Shown in pieces: positions 1 to 8,123 of a stretch of 32,609 nt of DNA. The stretch is from the NCBI GenBank assembly GCA_029938115.1, contig JAPYOP010000051.1:1-32609 (forward strand). The letters run 5' to 3'. The stretch comes from Colwellia sp. (GTDB lineage Bacteria > Pseudomonadota > Gammaproteobacteria > Enterobacterales > Alteromonadaceae). Under the pieces are notes generated by a model. The model made no database searches and had not been told where the DNA came from. It saw nothing but the letters and a program-made list of their open reading frames with translations. The number at the start of each line of letters is the position of its first letter. Positions within the stretch are counted from its first letter, which is position 1. The translations under genes were made by a program, and so were the position numbers.

Positions 1-1553
1 GGAGCACCCGTTACGCCACCACCTGGATGAGAACCAGAGCCACATAAATATAAGCCTTTAATCGGTGTGGCATATTGAGCTGCATCAGGGTGCGGGCGCA
101 TGCTAAATAATTGATCCGGCTCTAATCGGGCATGACAAATATCACCACGAGTCATACCAAACATTCGTTCAAGATCTAATGGCGTTAAACACTGATAAGA
201 CACTAAGATATCTGGCAAGTTTGGAATGTACTTGGTTAGATAGTCTAAGATGTCTTTTACAACCGCTTCTTTTTCATCATCCCAATGCTTACCGTCGGCA
301 AGATCATAAGGCATATATTTGCACAATAAACTCATAACGTGATGTCCAGATTTATCAGTTAGAGAGTCGTCCACTGTACTCGGAATAAAAGCTTCAATAA
401 GTGGTGGGTTTGCAGGTATACCTGCTCTAGATGAGCGATAAGCTCGCTCAACATGATCTTTATCTTCAATAATTGAAATTGAGCCAATGTGTTGAGGCCC
501 TACGCCTTCACCAGGTAAGCAGGCAAATTGCGGCAAACCACTTAACGCTAAATTCATTCTTAAAGAGGCTGACTCTTGGCGAATCACTTTGATATCTTTA
601 GCAAAACTATCGGGTAAATGTTCAGCACCGACAAGAGTTAAAAAGGTACGCTTGGGATCTGTATTAGCGGCGACTACCTTGGTAAACATTTTTTGACCGT
701 CTTTTAGTTCAACCCCTTGCACGGCACCATTTTCAATGATGATTTTTTCCACACCTGCATTGGTTTTAATTACCACGCCTTTGGCTTGAGCTGACTTAGC
801 CATGGCTTGAGTAATGCCACCCATGCCACCTTTGACAAAACCCCAAGAGCCTTTTACTCCGTCAATGCCACCAACAGCATGATGTAACATCGACATAGAA
901 GAGCCGGGGTGATGTAATGAGGTGTAATTTGCTGGCAGGATATGCTGTGCCATCATCGCTTTAATTTTGTCACTTTCAAACCAGCGTTCAATCAAAGTGT
1001 CAGGGGTGCTAATAAATAGTTGAATAAAACGATAACGGGTATCCGCGTCAAGCTTGTAAAAATCAAGCCCCAACTTTGCTGCACTTAATATGTCTGCTGG
1101 ACCGCCGCCATGTAATTTTGGTGGCGCTTTTAACCATTGCTTGGCAACTATTGCCCCCACTTTATCTATGATGTGGTGAAACTCTTCATAGGCGTCGTAA
1201 TCGGTATCTGAAAACTTAGCAAACTGGCGACGATTTTCTGCTTCGTCTTTTGTTAACAGTAAATATTCGTCACTTAAATCAAGGTATATAGCATTATCTA
1301 GTGGTAAGGTTTGGTAGCCATATTTTTTAAGTTCCAATTCTTTAATAACTTCAGGTCGTAATAAACTGACAACATAGGAAGCAATTGAATTTCGGTAACC
1401 AGGATGGAACTCTTCGCTCACAGCAGCACCACCCACTATGTGCCTTTGTTCAAGTACACATACGCTGAGTCCTGCCATGGCAAGATAATTGGCTGTTGTT
1501 AGACCGTTGTGTCCAGCACCAACTACAATGGCATCAAATTTATTATTTTCCAT
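1..1553 (-). CDS. PYROXD2/phytoene-desaturase-like FAD oxidoreductase (3' end outside window)
   Basis: The reading frame is open from the ATG at 1553 to the window edge, about 517 codons. The N-terminus has a Rossmann FAD-binding motif (VVGAGHNGLTTANYLAMAG) followed by an acidic strand end (CVLEQRH) and a GG pair, as in the phytoene desaturase/PYROXD2 amine-oxidase superfamily. The last visible part (CGSGSHPGGGVTGAP) is the C-terminal FAD-contact motif, so only about 20 residues are missing compared with the paralogue at 6365-7984. An in-frame ATG at 1562 is possible, but 1553 aligns with the paralogue start. The protein is probably cytosolic and oxidises a C-N or C-C bond; the substrate is unknown. 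A GCGGATACGC operator lies about 90 bp upstream. Family assignment is firm, function is not. Confidence 0.85.
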   Translation of the reverse strand, partial: MENNKFDAIVVGAGHNGLTTANYLAMAGLSVCVLEQRHIVGGAAVSEEFHPGYRNSIASYVVSLLRPEVIKELELKKYGYQTLPLDNAIYLDLSDEYLLLTKDEAENRRQFAKFSDTDYDAYEEFHHIIDKVGAIVAKQWLKAPPKLHGGGPADILSAAKLGLDFYKLDADTRYRFIQLFISTPDTLIERWFESDKIKAMMAQHILPANYTSLHHPGSSMSMLHHAVGGIDGVKGSWGFVKGGMGGITQAMAKSAQAKGVVIKTNAGVEKIIIENGAVQGVELKDGQKMFTKVVAANTDPKRTFLTLVGAEHLPDSFAKDIKVIRQESASLRMNLALSGLPQFACLPGEGVGPQHIGSISIIEDKDHVERAYRSSRAGIPANPPLIEAFIPSTVDDSLTDKSGHHVMSLLCKYMPYDLADGKHWDDEKEAVVKDILDYLTKYIPNLPDILVSYQCLTPLDLERMFGMTRGDICHARLEPDQLFSMRPHPDAAQYATPIKGLYLCGSGSHPGGGVTGA

Positions 1554-1610
1554 GAGTTTCATCCAAATTTAAACTTGCTAAAGTCATGTAACTTTTAAAT
1601 ACAGAGTTAC

Positions 1611-1655
1611 ATCCTATTAGTGCTAAAAGGGTTATGCTATCGCGCGTATCCGCAG
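1611..1655 (-). promoter_or_regulatory. GCGGATACGC operator plus -10-like box, copy 1
   Basis: The minus strand reads CTGCGGATACGCGC (1655-1642), sharing an 11-base core with the site at 8047-8060. Twenty-five bases further downstream on that strand is TAGGAT (1616-1611), a -10-like hexamer. At the 8 kb copy TACACT lies at the same 25-bp distance. The site precedes the oxidoreductase starting at 1553. It is probably a regulator-binding site; the SnoaL-AraC protein (8124-8900) is one candidate by proximity. Confidence 0.5.
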
Positions 1656-1661
1656 AGAAAA

Positions 1662-3422
1662 TTATGATTTTTTATCCATACTAATGACGGGTACTGGTAG
1701 ATAAGAACGAGCAATAATCTTATAAGTCCCAATACCACAAGGAACAAAGATTCCCGCCCAACATAGCGCTAAAATGGCTTCCATGGTAAACCAATTTATC
1801 TGGTTTCCTTCGCTAAGTGTTGCTGTGGCTAATTGATATGGATAGACGTAAAACACCAACTGTAGAACGGAAAGGCCTATACCAAAAATTATCACTGCAA
1901 TAGCGACCCACTGAGTATGTTTAGTTTGTTTTTTATTGCATTCATGAGGGGGGATTTGGTGAAGGCCTTGCCGACGAGAATGTTCAATTTCACTAACCTC
2001 ATCTAAGCGTGAAACTAAAAGAATGACAACCCAGCTTAGTAAACCACCTACAAGGATTGGATTTAAGTAGGAGGGCAAGTCAATCCAACCCCATGAATCA
2101 AGGAAACGAAGAATAACATTGCCGGCAAAACCACTGATAATGCCCCAGTAGGCGGCTCGGGCAGTAATAGATTTGCTCCAAACACTCATAAAGGCAACTG
2201 GCCCCCAAGATGAAGCAAAGACGGTACCGACATAATAAGCTAGCCAGAAAAGGTTTGGCGGAAAGAAAAAGCTGATCAGTAAGGCAATTATACCAACAAC
2301 CAGCATAACCCAACGGCTAAAACGTAATAATGACTTATCATCTTTTGTTTTTTGAGGAAATATATCATTACTAACACTAAAACCCACAAGTGAAAGAAAC
2401 GTAGTGGCTGAGGATAAAGCTGCCGCCATCACGCCAGCGAGTAACAAAGCGCCCATTATTGATGGCATCATGTTCATTGCTGCCCAGATCATGGTTTGTT
2501 CATGGGGGAAAATATCATCTTTGCTTAGGTTGACCACGGTTGCAGCTGCAAAAAGAGCGAGATTACTTACTGCCACTATAATGGCGGCAATGCAGGCTGA
2601 ACGGATAACAACATGCTCAGATTTTGCCATTAAATATCGACTTGATTGCCAAGGACTTACCGCAGCGACAAAACTCCATGCTATGCCCGTAATGATAGAC
2701 CAAATAAAATAATCTCGGGGTGTTTTCCATTCGGTACCCGAGCCAACCATGCCGTGCCAAGTCATCAATTGAGGTTTACTCTCTAAGTTAATTAAATCGG
2801 TTAAAGAAGATAACCAACCGCCGTGAGTATCGACAATGTAATAAAGGGCAACAAAGCTCATAATAGTGAAAAGTAGAAACATTATGGTGTCAGTTATTAC
2901 CACACCACGGGAGCCTGAATACAGAGTAAACAAGGTATAACATAGCCAAGAAGCTATTAATCCTTGGGTATAAGTTAATGGAGTTAATTGAGATAGGATA
3001 ACGGCAGTACCTTGGGTTACCGCTAATAAATATCCACCAAGACCAAGAACAATTGTTATCCCCGCAGCAGCTTGTACTGATTTACTGTTAAAGCGATGAC
3101 CAAAAAACTCAGCAACGGTTAACGATTTACTTCGCCTGAGATAACGGCCAAAGAACAAGGCGCCATAAATATATCCTGCCACCCATATCGCAGGCCAAAG
3201 AATATATGCGCCACCTTGTGAAGCATAAGAAAAGCCAGTTTCACCTAAAAAAGCATTAGTACTTAATACACTGGCAACTAAAGTTCCGACTATCAGTAAG
3301 GTAGGCGCATTTCTGCCGACGACAAAGTAGTCTTCAAGGTGTTTGACTTTTCGACCGGCATAATTGCCGACGACAAGGTAGACAACCATACTGATCAATA
3401 TACTGACTGAATATATATCCAT
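1662..3422 (-). CDS. sodium:solute symporter (SSS family)
   Basis: This 586-residue, very hydrophobic protein has about 13 predicted membrane segments, the usual number and length for the sodium:solute symporter family (PutP, SGLT). It opens with an outward N-terminal helix, then the family-typical GR-K-LEDYFVVGR stretch around residues 23-38, and later a GxMAAALSSATTFLSLVG segment near residues 330-350 matching the conserved sodium-site helix. It probably imports a small polar solute with sodium across the inner membrane. Given the neighbours, an N-methylated amine or amino acid is a reasonable guess, not shown by the sequence. A TACCC/GGGGA operator and a TAATCT -10-like box lie just upstream (3472-3515), so it probably has its own regulated promoter. 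Confidence 0.9.
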   Translation of the reverse strand: MDIYSVSILISMVVYLVVGNYAGRKVKHLEDYFVVGRNAPTLLIVGTLVASVLSTNAFLGETGFSYASQGGAYILWPAIWVAGYIYGALFFGRYLRRSKSLTVAEFFGHRFNSKSVQAAAGITIVLGLGGYLLAVTQGTAVILSQLTPLTYTQGLIASWLCYTLFTLYSGSRGVVITDTIMFLLFTIMSFVALYYIVDTHGGWLSSLTDLINLESKPQLMTWHGMVGSGTEWKTPRDYFIWSIITGIAWSFVAAVSPWQSSRYLMAKSEHVVIRSACIAAIIVAVSNLALFAAATVVNLSKDDIFPHEQTMIWAAMNMMPSIMGALLLAGVMAAALSSATTFLSLVGFSVSNDIFPQKTKDDKSLLRFSRWVMLVVGIIALLISFFFPPNLFWLAYYVGTVFASSWGPVAFMSVWSKSITARAAYWGIISGFAGNVILRFLDSWGWIDLPSYLNPILVGGLLSWVVILLVSRLDEVSEIEHSRRQGLHQIPPHECNKKQTKHTQWVAIAVIIFGIGLSVLQLVFYVYPYQLATATLSEGNQINWFTMEAILALCWAGIFVPCGIGTYKIIARSYLPVPVISMDKKS

Positions 3423-3500
3423 AGGCTCACGCGCAAAGGCTAGTTGAATTTTGTTGAGTAATTATATAGCCAGATTAAATAATAAGCAGTGTATTGTGTA

Positions 3501-3515
3501 TACCCCAAACGGGGA
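3501..3515 (-). promoter_or_regulatory. TACCC-N5-GGGTA operator, site 1 (SSS symporter)
   Basis: TACCCCAAACGGGGA is a 15-bp near-palindrome with one mismatch to the TACCC-N5-GGGTA consensus. On the minus strand, 23 bp beyond its edge, is TAATCT (3477-3472), a weak -10 candidate about 50 bp before the symporter start at 3422. No TTGACA-like -35 is visible. Confidence 0.5.
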
Positions 3516-3562
3516 GATAGGGTTTTATATTTTAATAGTTATAGATTTGATTAGTATGTGGT

Positions 3563-3799
3563 TTATTTTTTATGCTTGTCAAAATATGAATAAATAATGA
3601 ATGACAATGCTAAACCCATAGCGACAATTATAATGGTTATTTTATCTCGATGGGGAGTTTCAGGCAGCCAAACCTCATGCTTACCTAACCAAAAAAGTAG
3701 GTACATAGATATGAAACAAGGAGCTAGAGCCGTTGCCACTTTTAATATGTAAAGTGTTTGTGTTTTAAAGTAATTTATCATCAGTGATAATCTCGTCAT
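3563..3799 (-). CDS. small two-helix membrane protein, unknown function
   Basis: This 78-residue protein has two hydrophobic segments (about residues 18-38 and 53-70) separated by a charged, proline-containing linker, and ends in a lysine-rich tail (YFDKHKK). I do not recognise a family. The start could be the ATG at 3799 or the in-frame ATG at 3781; neither has a good ribosome-binding site. Support for it being real comes from the perfect palindromic operator 46 bp upstream with TAGAAT 23 bp from its edge on this strand, shared with the divergent membrane protein at 3935. It may be a small subunit working with that neighbour. Confidence 0.55.
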   Translation of the reverse strand: MTRLSLMINYFKTQTLYILKVATALAPCFISMYLLFWLGKHEVWLPETPHRDKITIIIVAMGLALSFIIYSYFDKHKK

Positions 3800-3844
3800 T
3801 ACCTGAACTAATAAAATTCTATAATGTATTGAAATTTAGAGGTA

Positions 3845-3859
3845 TACCCTAATAGGGTA
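3845..3859. promoter_or_regulatory. TACCC-N5-GGGTA operator, site 2 (divergent, perfect palindrome)
   Basis: TACCCTAATAGGGTA lies inside a perfect 19-bp palindrome, TATACCCTAATAGGGTATA (3843-3861). On the minus strand TAGAAT (3821-3816) is exactly 23 bp away, facing the gene ending at 3563. On the plus strand TAGAAT (3884-3889) is 24 bp away, facing the gene at 3935. It looks like one dimer site serving two back-to-back promoters and is the best copy of the motif. Confidence 0.65.
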
Positions 3860-3934
3860 TAGAATTTCATCTAATTTAAACACTAGAATAATAGCTATAA
3901 ATGATAATTTTAATTATTTTCAAGTGATATAAAT

Positions 3935-4825
3935 ATGACTAGTGATTTTAATAAACTGTTTAAAAACAAAGCAATAAATGGATGGCGACTGTTTTGGCTT
4001 ATTTCTATTCCTATATCAATTATTATTATTTCTGCCATGATGGCGTCTGATCTGTCCTCAGGTGCAGGCGTCTCTCATATGATTGGCTATTCTGTTAGAT
4101 GGACTATACCTTTTATTTATATAGTGGTTGGCACCTCTTCGCTTCAAATTCTCTTTCCTTCGCCTTTTTCGATGTGGCTAATGCGAAATAGAAAATATAT
4201 CGGACTGTGTTTTGCTGTTGGCATGGTGTGGCAAGGCCTGTTTATCTTCATTATTTCTACGTTTCTTCGAGATTATTACTTTAAAGAAATTTACTTCTTC
4301 CGTGATGAACTCGAAGGAACTATTGGTTACATTTTCCTTGGTGTTATGGTGGTCACCTCTTTTCAATTTGGTCGAAAATACGTTAATGCCATGCAGTGGA
4401 AACTGGTGCATAAGGGCGGTATTTATTTTCTTTGGGCTTATCCATATAGTGTTTATTGGTGGAACCTCACTTACGCACAGCCAAGGACTATTGATTACAT
4501 TTTATATTGGGGTGGTTTTATTGCCTTTGCACTTAGAATCGCCGCTTGGGGTAAAAAACGTCAGCAAAAGGCAAAGCGACAATCAGCCATAAACAGTGTC
4601 CCGTTAATATACCAAACATTAGGCGGTTCTTTTATCGCTATCGGTCTTGTTGCCACAGCAACTGGCTGGTATTGGCAAAAGAGTGTCACCGTTTTTTTAA
4701 CCTCAGCCGTATGGTCAGCTGAGTTAGAACTTTGGCTGCCATTTTGGCCTTTAGAGCCTTACCTACCATTGTTAACTATTGCTTTGGGAACTCTGTTTTT
4801 AACAAAAAGTATGAGAACAGCTTAA
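3935..4825 (+). CDS. polytopic membrane protein, weakly ferric-reductase-domain-like
   Basis: This 296-residue protein has about eight hydrophobic segments. One motif, RNRKYIGLCFAVGMVWQG near residues 85-102, resembles the R-R-x-x-G-L loop plus helix of ferric-reductase-like transmembrane proteins such as MsrQ, but the histidine normally found in that helix as a haem ligand is replaced by W/Q here. Only scattered histidines remain (near residues 48 and 159), so haem binding is doubtful. A basic cluster (KKRQQKAKRQ, about residues 207-216) separates the last two helices from the rest. It is expressed from the divergent operator at 3845-3859, which ties it to the catabolic regulon. Function is unknown; a membrane electron carrier or a transporter component are both possible. 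Confidence 0.75.
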   Translation: MTSDFNKLFKNKAINGWRLFWLISIPISIIIISAMMASDLSSGAGVSHMIGYSVRWTIPFIYIVVGTSSLQILFPSPFSMWLMRNRKYIGLCFAVGMVWQGLFIFIISTFLRDYYFKEIYFFRDELEGTIGYIFLGVMVVTSFQFGRKYVNAMQWKLVHKGGIYFLWAYPYSVYWWNLTYAQPRTIDYILYWGGFIAFALRIAAWGKKRQQKAKRQSAINSVPLIYQTLGGSFIAIGLVATATGWYWQKSVTVFLTSAVWSAELELWLPFWPLEPYLPLLTIALGTLFLTKSMRTA

Positions 4826-5132
4826 GGCTTAATATGAATGTTATTCCAATTTGGTTAAATTTTTTCCAACTCAGAGCTATGCTCGATGTTCAATAATAAG
4901 GCGAATTTGTTTAGAACTAGCCACTCTAAATTAAATGAATTTAACGATGTTAGTGGTCATCAAATAAGCTCCCAAGAGGGCGTTTGAAAGGCTTACATGT
5001 TTCGTTATTGATTTTGACAATAAGAAAAGCTATTCACTTCAACCTTACCTAAAGACGTTTCTAATTCCATAAAAATTATAGATCTTGAAATGTTTAGATA
5101 TGTAGCCGTAATGATACTTTCATTGAGCTTGC
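4826..5132. other. 307-bp gene-free convergent gap
   Basis: The gap lies between convergent genes. Only short open frames occur: about 20 codons starting at 4834, and about 34 stop-free codons around 4970-5075 that end in a stop and have no start codon. No strong terminator hairpin or complete inverted repeat was found. The text looks unlike the neighbouring coding DNA and could be a decayed gene or a dispersed repeat copy, but this cannot be settled from one window. Confidence 0.35.
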
Positions 5133-6329
5133 TTAGTTAGCAGGAACCTTATTTCGGTGAGCAAGTTCAATAAAGGGAATAGAACAAAAATTACAGGCTA
5201 TTTTGCTGCTTGTTTTATTACACACCACAAATATATCTTCAATCGAAGCACAGTCGGTAATTATCGAGGCAAAACCAAGCCAATACTGTTGTGTTTCATG
5301 CCATACTAATGAAGGTAATGTGCCTATTTGTATTGTTTGACCGTCAATGGTCGCAAAAAGTGCTTGGCTGTCTTCTAGTTCGCATGATTGAGCGATTTTT
5401 ATTCCGCGCATTCTAAAACGTGGGCCAGCCGCTTTTAATTGAGTTAATGCTTTTTTCCCAACAAAATCATGATCACTATTTAATTTAACATTCCAGCCTA
5501 ACGTTAATTCAAATGGTGTTCGTTCGTTCTTAAGATCATCAAAGGTTCCAGCTGTATCCCAGCCAGGCACTATCATGCCAGCTTCAATTCTGCATATATT
5601 AAGTGCTGTTAAACCGTAGCCTAGCATTTTTATGTTAAGTTCATTTTCTGCATTGGTTATAGCCTGTTCTACGCTATCAATGGCCTTAGGAGTAAACCAA
5701 ATTTCATAACCTAAATCTCCAGTAAACCCTAAACGACCTACCATTATTTTATGATCAGATAAGTCGAAATAGCCTAGTTCAAATGGTGCAAGCTGTTCAA
5801 CACCAACAAAACCAAATTGTTGTAATACTTTGCAAGATTTAGGTCCTTGTATAGCAATACCTGCGGATAAGCTTGTTTCATCAATTATTTTTAGATCATT
5901 AAAGTCGTTATACTTAGCAAAATGATCATCTAAATCTAATTCTGAAATTAAAAGTAAGTAATCGTCATGAGCATATTTATTGATAATACCATCGTCAATG
6001 AGGTAGCCACTTTCATCGCAGATCAGACCGTAAGCTGATCTCATTATTGGCAGTTGGCTAACGGGTGCTGTTAAGATGCGGTCTAAAAAATTACCGGCAT
6101 CACGGCCTGTTATACGGTACTTTTTCATTGGTGAAGCATCAAAAATGGCACAACTCGTGCGCAGCATCTGATATTCTTTAGCGGGATCACTGTAATGCAT
6201 AGGTAAACAAAAACCATTCCATGTGTCGTATTCATCAATACTTTTGGTTGCCATATGTTCATTGAAATCAAAATTACTGTGACGAGAAACTAGATCACAT
6301 AAAATACTTTTTTTTAAGGGGGTTGTCAT
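5133..6329 (-). CDS. GcvT-like aminomethyltransferase family protein
   Basis: About 398 residues with the folate-binding GcvT fold. Near the N-terminus it reads YQMLRTSCAIFDASPMKKYRITGRDAGNFLDRIL, the typical start of a GcvT domain, then a VGRLGFTGDLGYEIWF motif and LNICRIEAGMIVPGWD, both family hallmarks, and a GcvT C-terminal barrel. Proteins of this fold take a one-carbon group from an amine or sulfonium compound onto tetrahydrofolate. It sits 35 bp downstream of the FAD oxidoreductase at 6365-7984, so the two are probably one operon and may act as a split version of the FAD-GcvT fusion at 16330. Starts at 6344, 6335 and 6329 are possible; I prefer 6329 because AAGAGA (6341-6336) is well spaced. 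A DmdA-type role on dimethylsulfoniopropionate cannot be excluded. Confidence 0.82.
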   Translation of the reverse strand: MTTPLKKSILCDLVSRHSNFDFNEHMATKSIDEYDTWNGFCLPMHYSDPAKEYQMLRTSCAIFDASPMKKYRITGRDAGNFLDRILTAPVSQLPIMRSAYGLICDESGYLIDDGIINKYAHDDYLLLISELDLDDHFAKYNDFNDLKIIDETSLSAGIAIQGPKSCKVLQQFGFVGVEQLAPFELGYFDLSDHKIMVGRLGFTGDLGYEIWFTPKAIDSVEQAITNAENELNIKMLGYGLTALNICRIEAGMIVPGWDTAGTFDDLKNERTPFELTLGWNVKLNSDHDFVGKKALTQLKAAGPRFRMRGIKIAQSCELEDSQALFATIDGQTIQIGTLPSLVWHETQQYWLGFASIITDCASIEDIFVVCNKTSSKIACNFCSIPFIELAHRNKVPAN

Positions 6330-6364
6330 AATCATTCTCTTCATATTAATTGGCTTATTTTAAA

Positions 6365-7984
6365 TTAGGCTAAGCGCTTCCATTTAAAGTCTTTAATAAT
6401 TTCTCTTGCTGCGTTATGACCAGGACAGCCTGAAACTCCGCCACCTGGGTGAGCACCAGAGCCACATAAAAATAAGTTTTTTACCGGCATACGATAATCT
6501 GCATAACCTGAAGTAGGGCGCATGCTATACATTTGATCAAATGCTAAGACACCATGGAATATATCTCCGCCTATCAAGCCAAACTCTCGTTCTAAATCCA
6601 AAGGTGATTTGATTTGCCTGCCGATAACAGAGGCTTTAAAATTAGGTGCGTACATATTGACATGTTCAATAATGTGATCAGCTACTTCTTCACGTATATC
6701 ATCCCAAGATAAACCATCGGGTAAGTTAGGATTAAAGTGCTGACAGAATAAACTCATTACGTGTTGACCTTCCGGTGCTAAAGTATCATCTAACGTACTG
6801 GGTATATAAATTTCTAAAGAAGGGTCTTTTGACCAACCCGTTCTAATAGCATCGTTAAAAGCTATTTCATAGTGTTTCATGCTGGGACTTAAACTGACCA
6901 TGCCCTTTAATATTTTCGCTTGCGCTTCTTCTGATAAATGTTCAATACAAGAAAATTTTGGCATTTCTGTAATTGCCACATTCATTCTAAAAGTACCACT
7001 GATACAACGATAGTTATTCATTCTTCGAAGAAACTCAGGGTCTAAATGTTGTGGGGCAACGAGCTTATTAAATAATAATTTAGGGTTGGTGTTTGCAGCA
7101 ATAGCGCGGCCATATATTTTACGACCGTCTTCAAGTTCAACACCACATGCTTTACCATTTTCAATAATGACTTGTTTTACGGGGGCATCAACTTCTATAT
7201 CGGCACCATAGGCTTCGGCTGATTTTGCCATGGCTTGTGTTATTGAACCCATGCCTCCTTTGGCGTGTCCCCACGCACCTTTTTCGCCATCAATTTCACC
7301 AAAGTAATGATGTAATAATACATAAGCCGTACCGGGGGAATAAGGGCTGGCCATAGTGCCAATAAATGAGGTTGAACTTAAAGACGCTTTTAAAATATCG
7401 CTTTCTAGCCATTCATCTAAAAATTCTTGCACTGACATAGTCATCATTTTGGCAAAATAATGCTGAGTATTACTATCCAGTTTTCTAATTCGATTGGCCA
7501 CTTTGCCCAATTTCAGTAAGTCGCCCAATCCTCCGCCCATATTAGGCGGGGTTTCTAAGACGATATCGCGCATTACATCTGCACATTGTTCTAATAGCTC
7601 ATGCAATTTATTCCAGTTATCATAGTCTTGAGGTGAAATTGCTTCGATTTGCTTACGCATTTCTTCCTCATCACTGGTAACTAACAAAAAGCCACCATCA
7701 GGTTTAGGAATAAAGACACTATCTTCTTCAGGCATCATGATTTCTAAGCCATATTTATATAGCTCCAGATCTTTAACAATTTTGGGGTTGAGAAGACCTA
7801 CTACATAAGAGCAAACTGAGTTTCTAAAACCGGGGTGAAATTCTTCAGTAATCGCCGTGCCACCAACAACACTACGTTGTTCTACAACTTTTACTTTATA
7901 ACCTGCACGGCATAAATAGCCAGCAGTGGTTAAACCGTTGTGGCCGGCACCAATAATTACTACATCATATTCGTTTATTGCCAT
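6365..7984 (-). CDS. PYROXD2/phytoene-desaturase-like FAD oxidoreductase
   Basis: About 539 residues. It begins with a Rossmann FAD motif (VVIIGAGHNGLTTAGYLCRAG), then VVEQRSVVGGTAITEEFHPG, and ends with CGSGAHPGGGVSGCPGHNAA, the paired dinucleotide-binding motifs of the phytoene desaturase/PYROXD2 family. It is clearly paralogous to the gene at 1-1553. A TTG further upstream (8002) keeps the frame open, but the ATG at 7984 matches the paralogue start and is preferred. It is the first gene of a probable two-gene operon with the GcvT-like protein. An inverted repeat (TTGCG-N4-CGCAA, 8047-8060) and TACACT lie upstream. The likely role is flavin-dependent oxidation of a methylated amine whose C1 unit is passed to the GcvT partner; this is inference. 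Confidence 0.88.
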   Translation of the reverse strand: MAINEYDVVIIGAGHNGLTTAGYLCRAGYKVKVVEQRSVVGGTAITEEFHPGFRNSVCSYVVGLLNPKIVKDLELYKYGLEIMMPEEDSVFIPKPDGGFLLVTSDEEEMRKQIEAISPQDYDNWNKLHELLEQCADVMRDIVLETPPNMGGGLGDLLKLGKVANRIRKLDSNTQHYFAKMMTMSVQEFLDEWLESDILKASLSSTSFIGTMASPYSPGTAYVLLHHYFGEIDGEKGAWGHAKGGMGSITQAMAKSAEAYGADIEVDAPVKQVIIENGKACGVELEDGRKIYGRAIAANTNPKLLFNKLVAPQHLDPEFLRRMNNYRCISGTFRMNVAITEMPKFSCIEHLSEEAQAKILKGMVSLSPSMKHYEIAFNDAIRTGWSKDPSLEIYIPSTLDDTLAPEGQHVMSLFCQHFNPNLPDGLSWDDIREEVADHIIEHVNMYAPNFKASVIGRQIKSPLDLEREFGLIGGDIFHGVLAFDQMYSMRPTSGYADYRMPVKNLFLCGSGAHPGGGVSGCPGHNAAREIIKDFKWKRLA

Positions 7985-8015
7985 TATCGTCTCAAAATTC
8001 AACTGGATTGATTTG

Positions 8016-8060
8016 AGTGTATGGGCAGATTGTTGAGAAAACTTCCTTGCGTATCCGCAA
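8016..8060 (-). promoter_or_regulatory. TTGCG-GATA-CGCAA operator plus -10-like box, copy 2
   Basis: TTGCGTATCCGCAA (8047-8060) is a perfect 5-bp inverted repeat around four bases. On the minus strand TACACT (8021-8016) lies 25 bp beyond its edge, the same distance as TAGGAT from the copy at 1642-1655. It precedes the oxidoreductase starting at 7984. The adjacent AraC-type regulator gene makes it a natural candidate to bind here. Confidence 0.55.
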
Positions 8061-8106
8061 GAAATAAATTTGTTTGGTAAGACGTTTTTAAAAATGAAAA
8101 GGGCGC

Positions 8107-8122
8107 AATAGTCCTGACTATT
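8107..8122 (-). terminator. hairpin just after the regulator stop codon
   Basis: AATAGT-CCTG-ACTATT forms a 6-bp stem with a 4-base loop directly after the TGA of the AraC-type gene (8126-8124). On the minus strand a T-rich stretch follows only after a GC-rich hexamer, so it is not a textbook terminator. Confidence 0.35.
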
Positions 8123-8123
8123 T

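Noticed and set aside
4212-4592. 126-codon open frame on the plus strand in another phase
   Set aside because: It lies wholly inside the 3935-4825 membrane-protein gene, which has better composition, start context and promoter placement.
7985-8002. TTG start giving six extra residues on the second FAD oxidoreductase
   Set aside because: The ATG at 7984 aligns with the start of the paralogue at 1553, and the extra residues have no counterpart.
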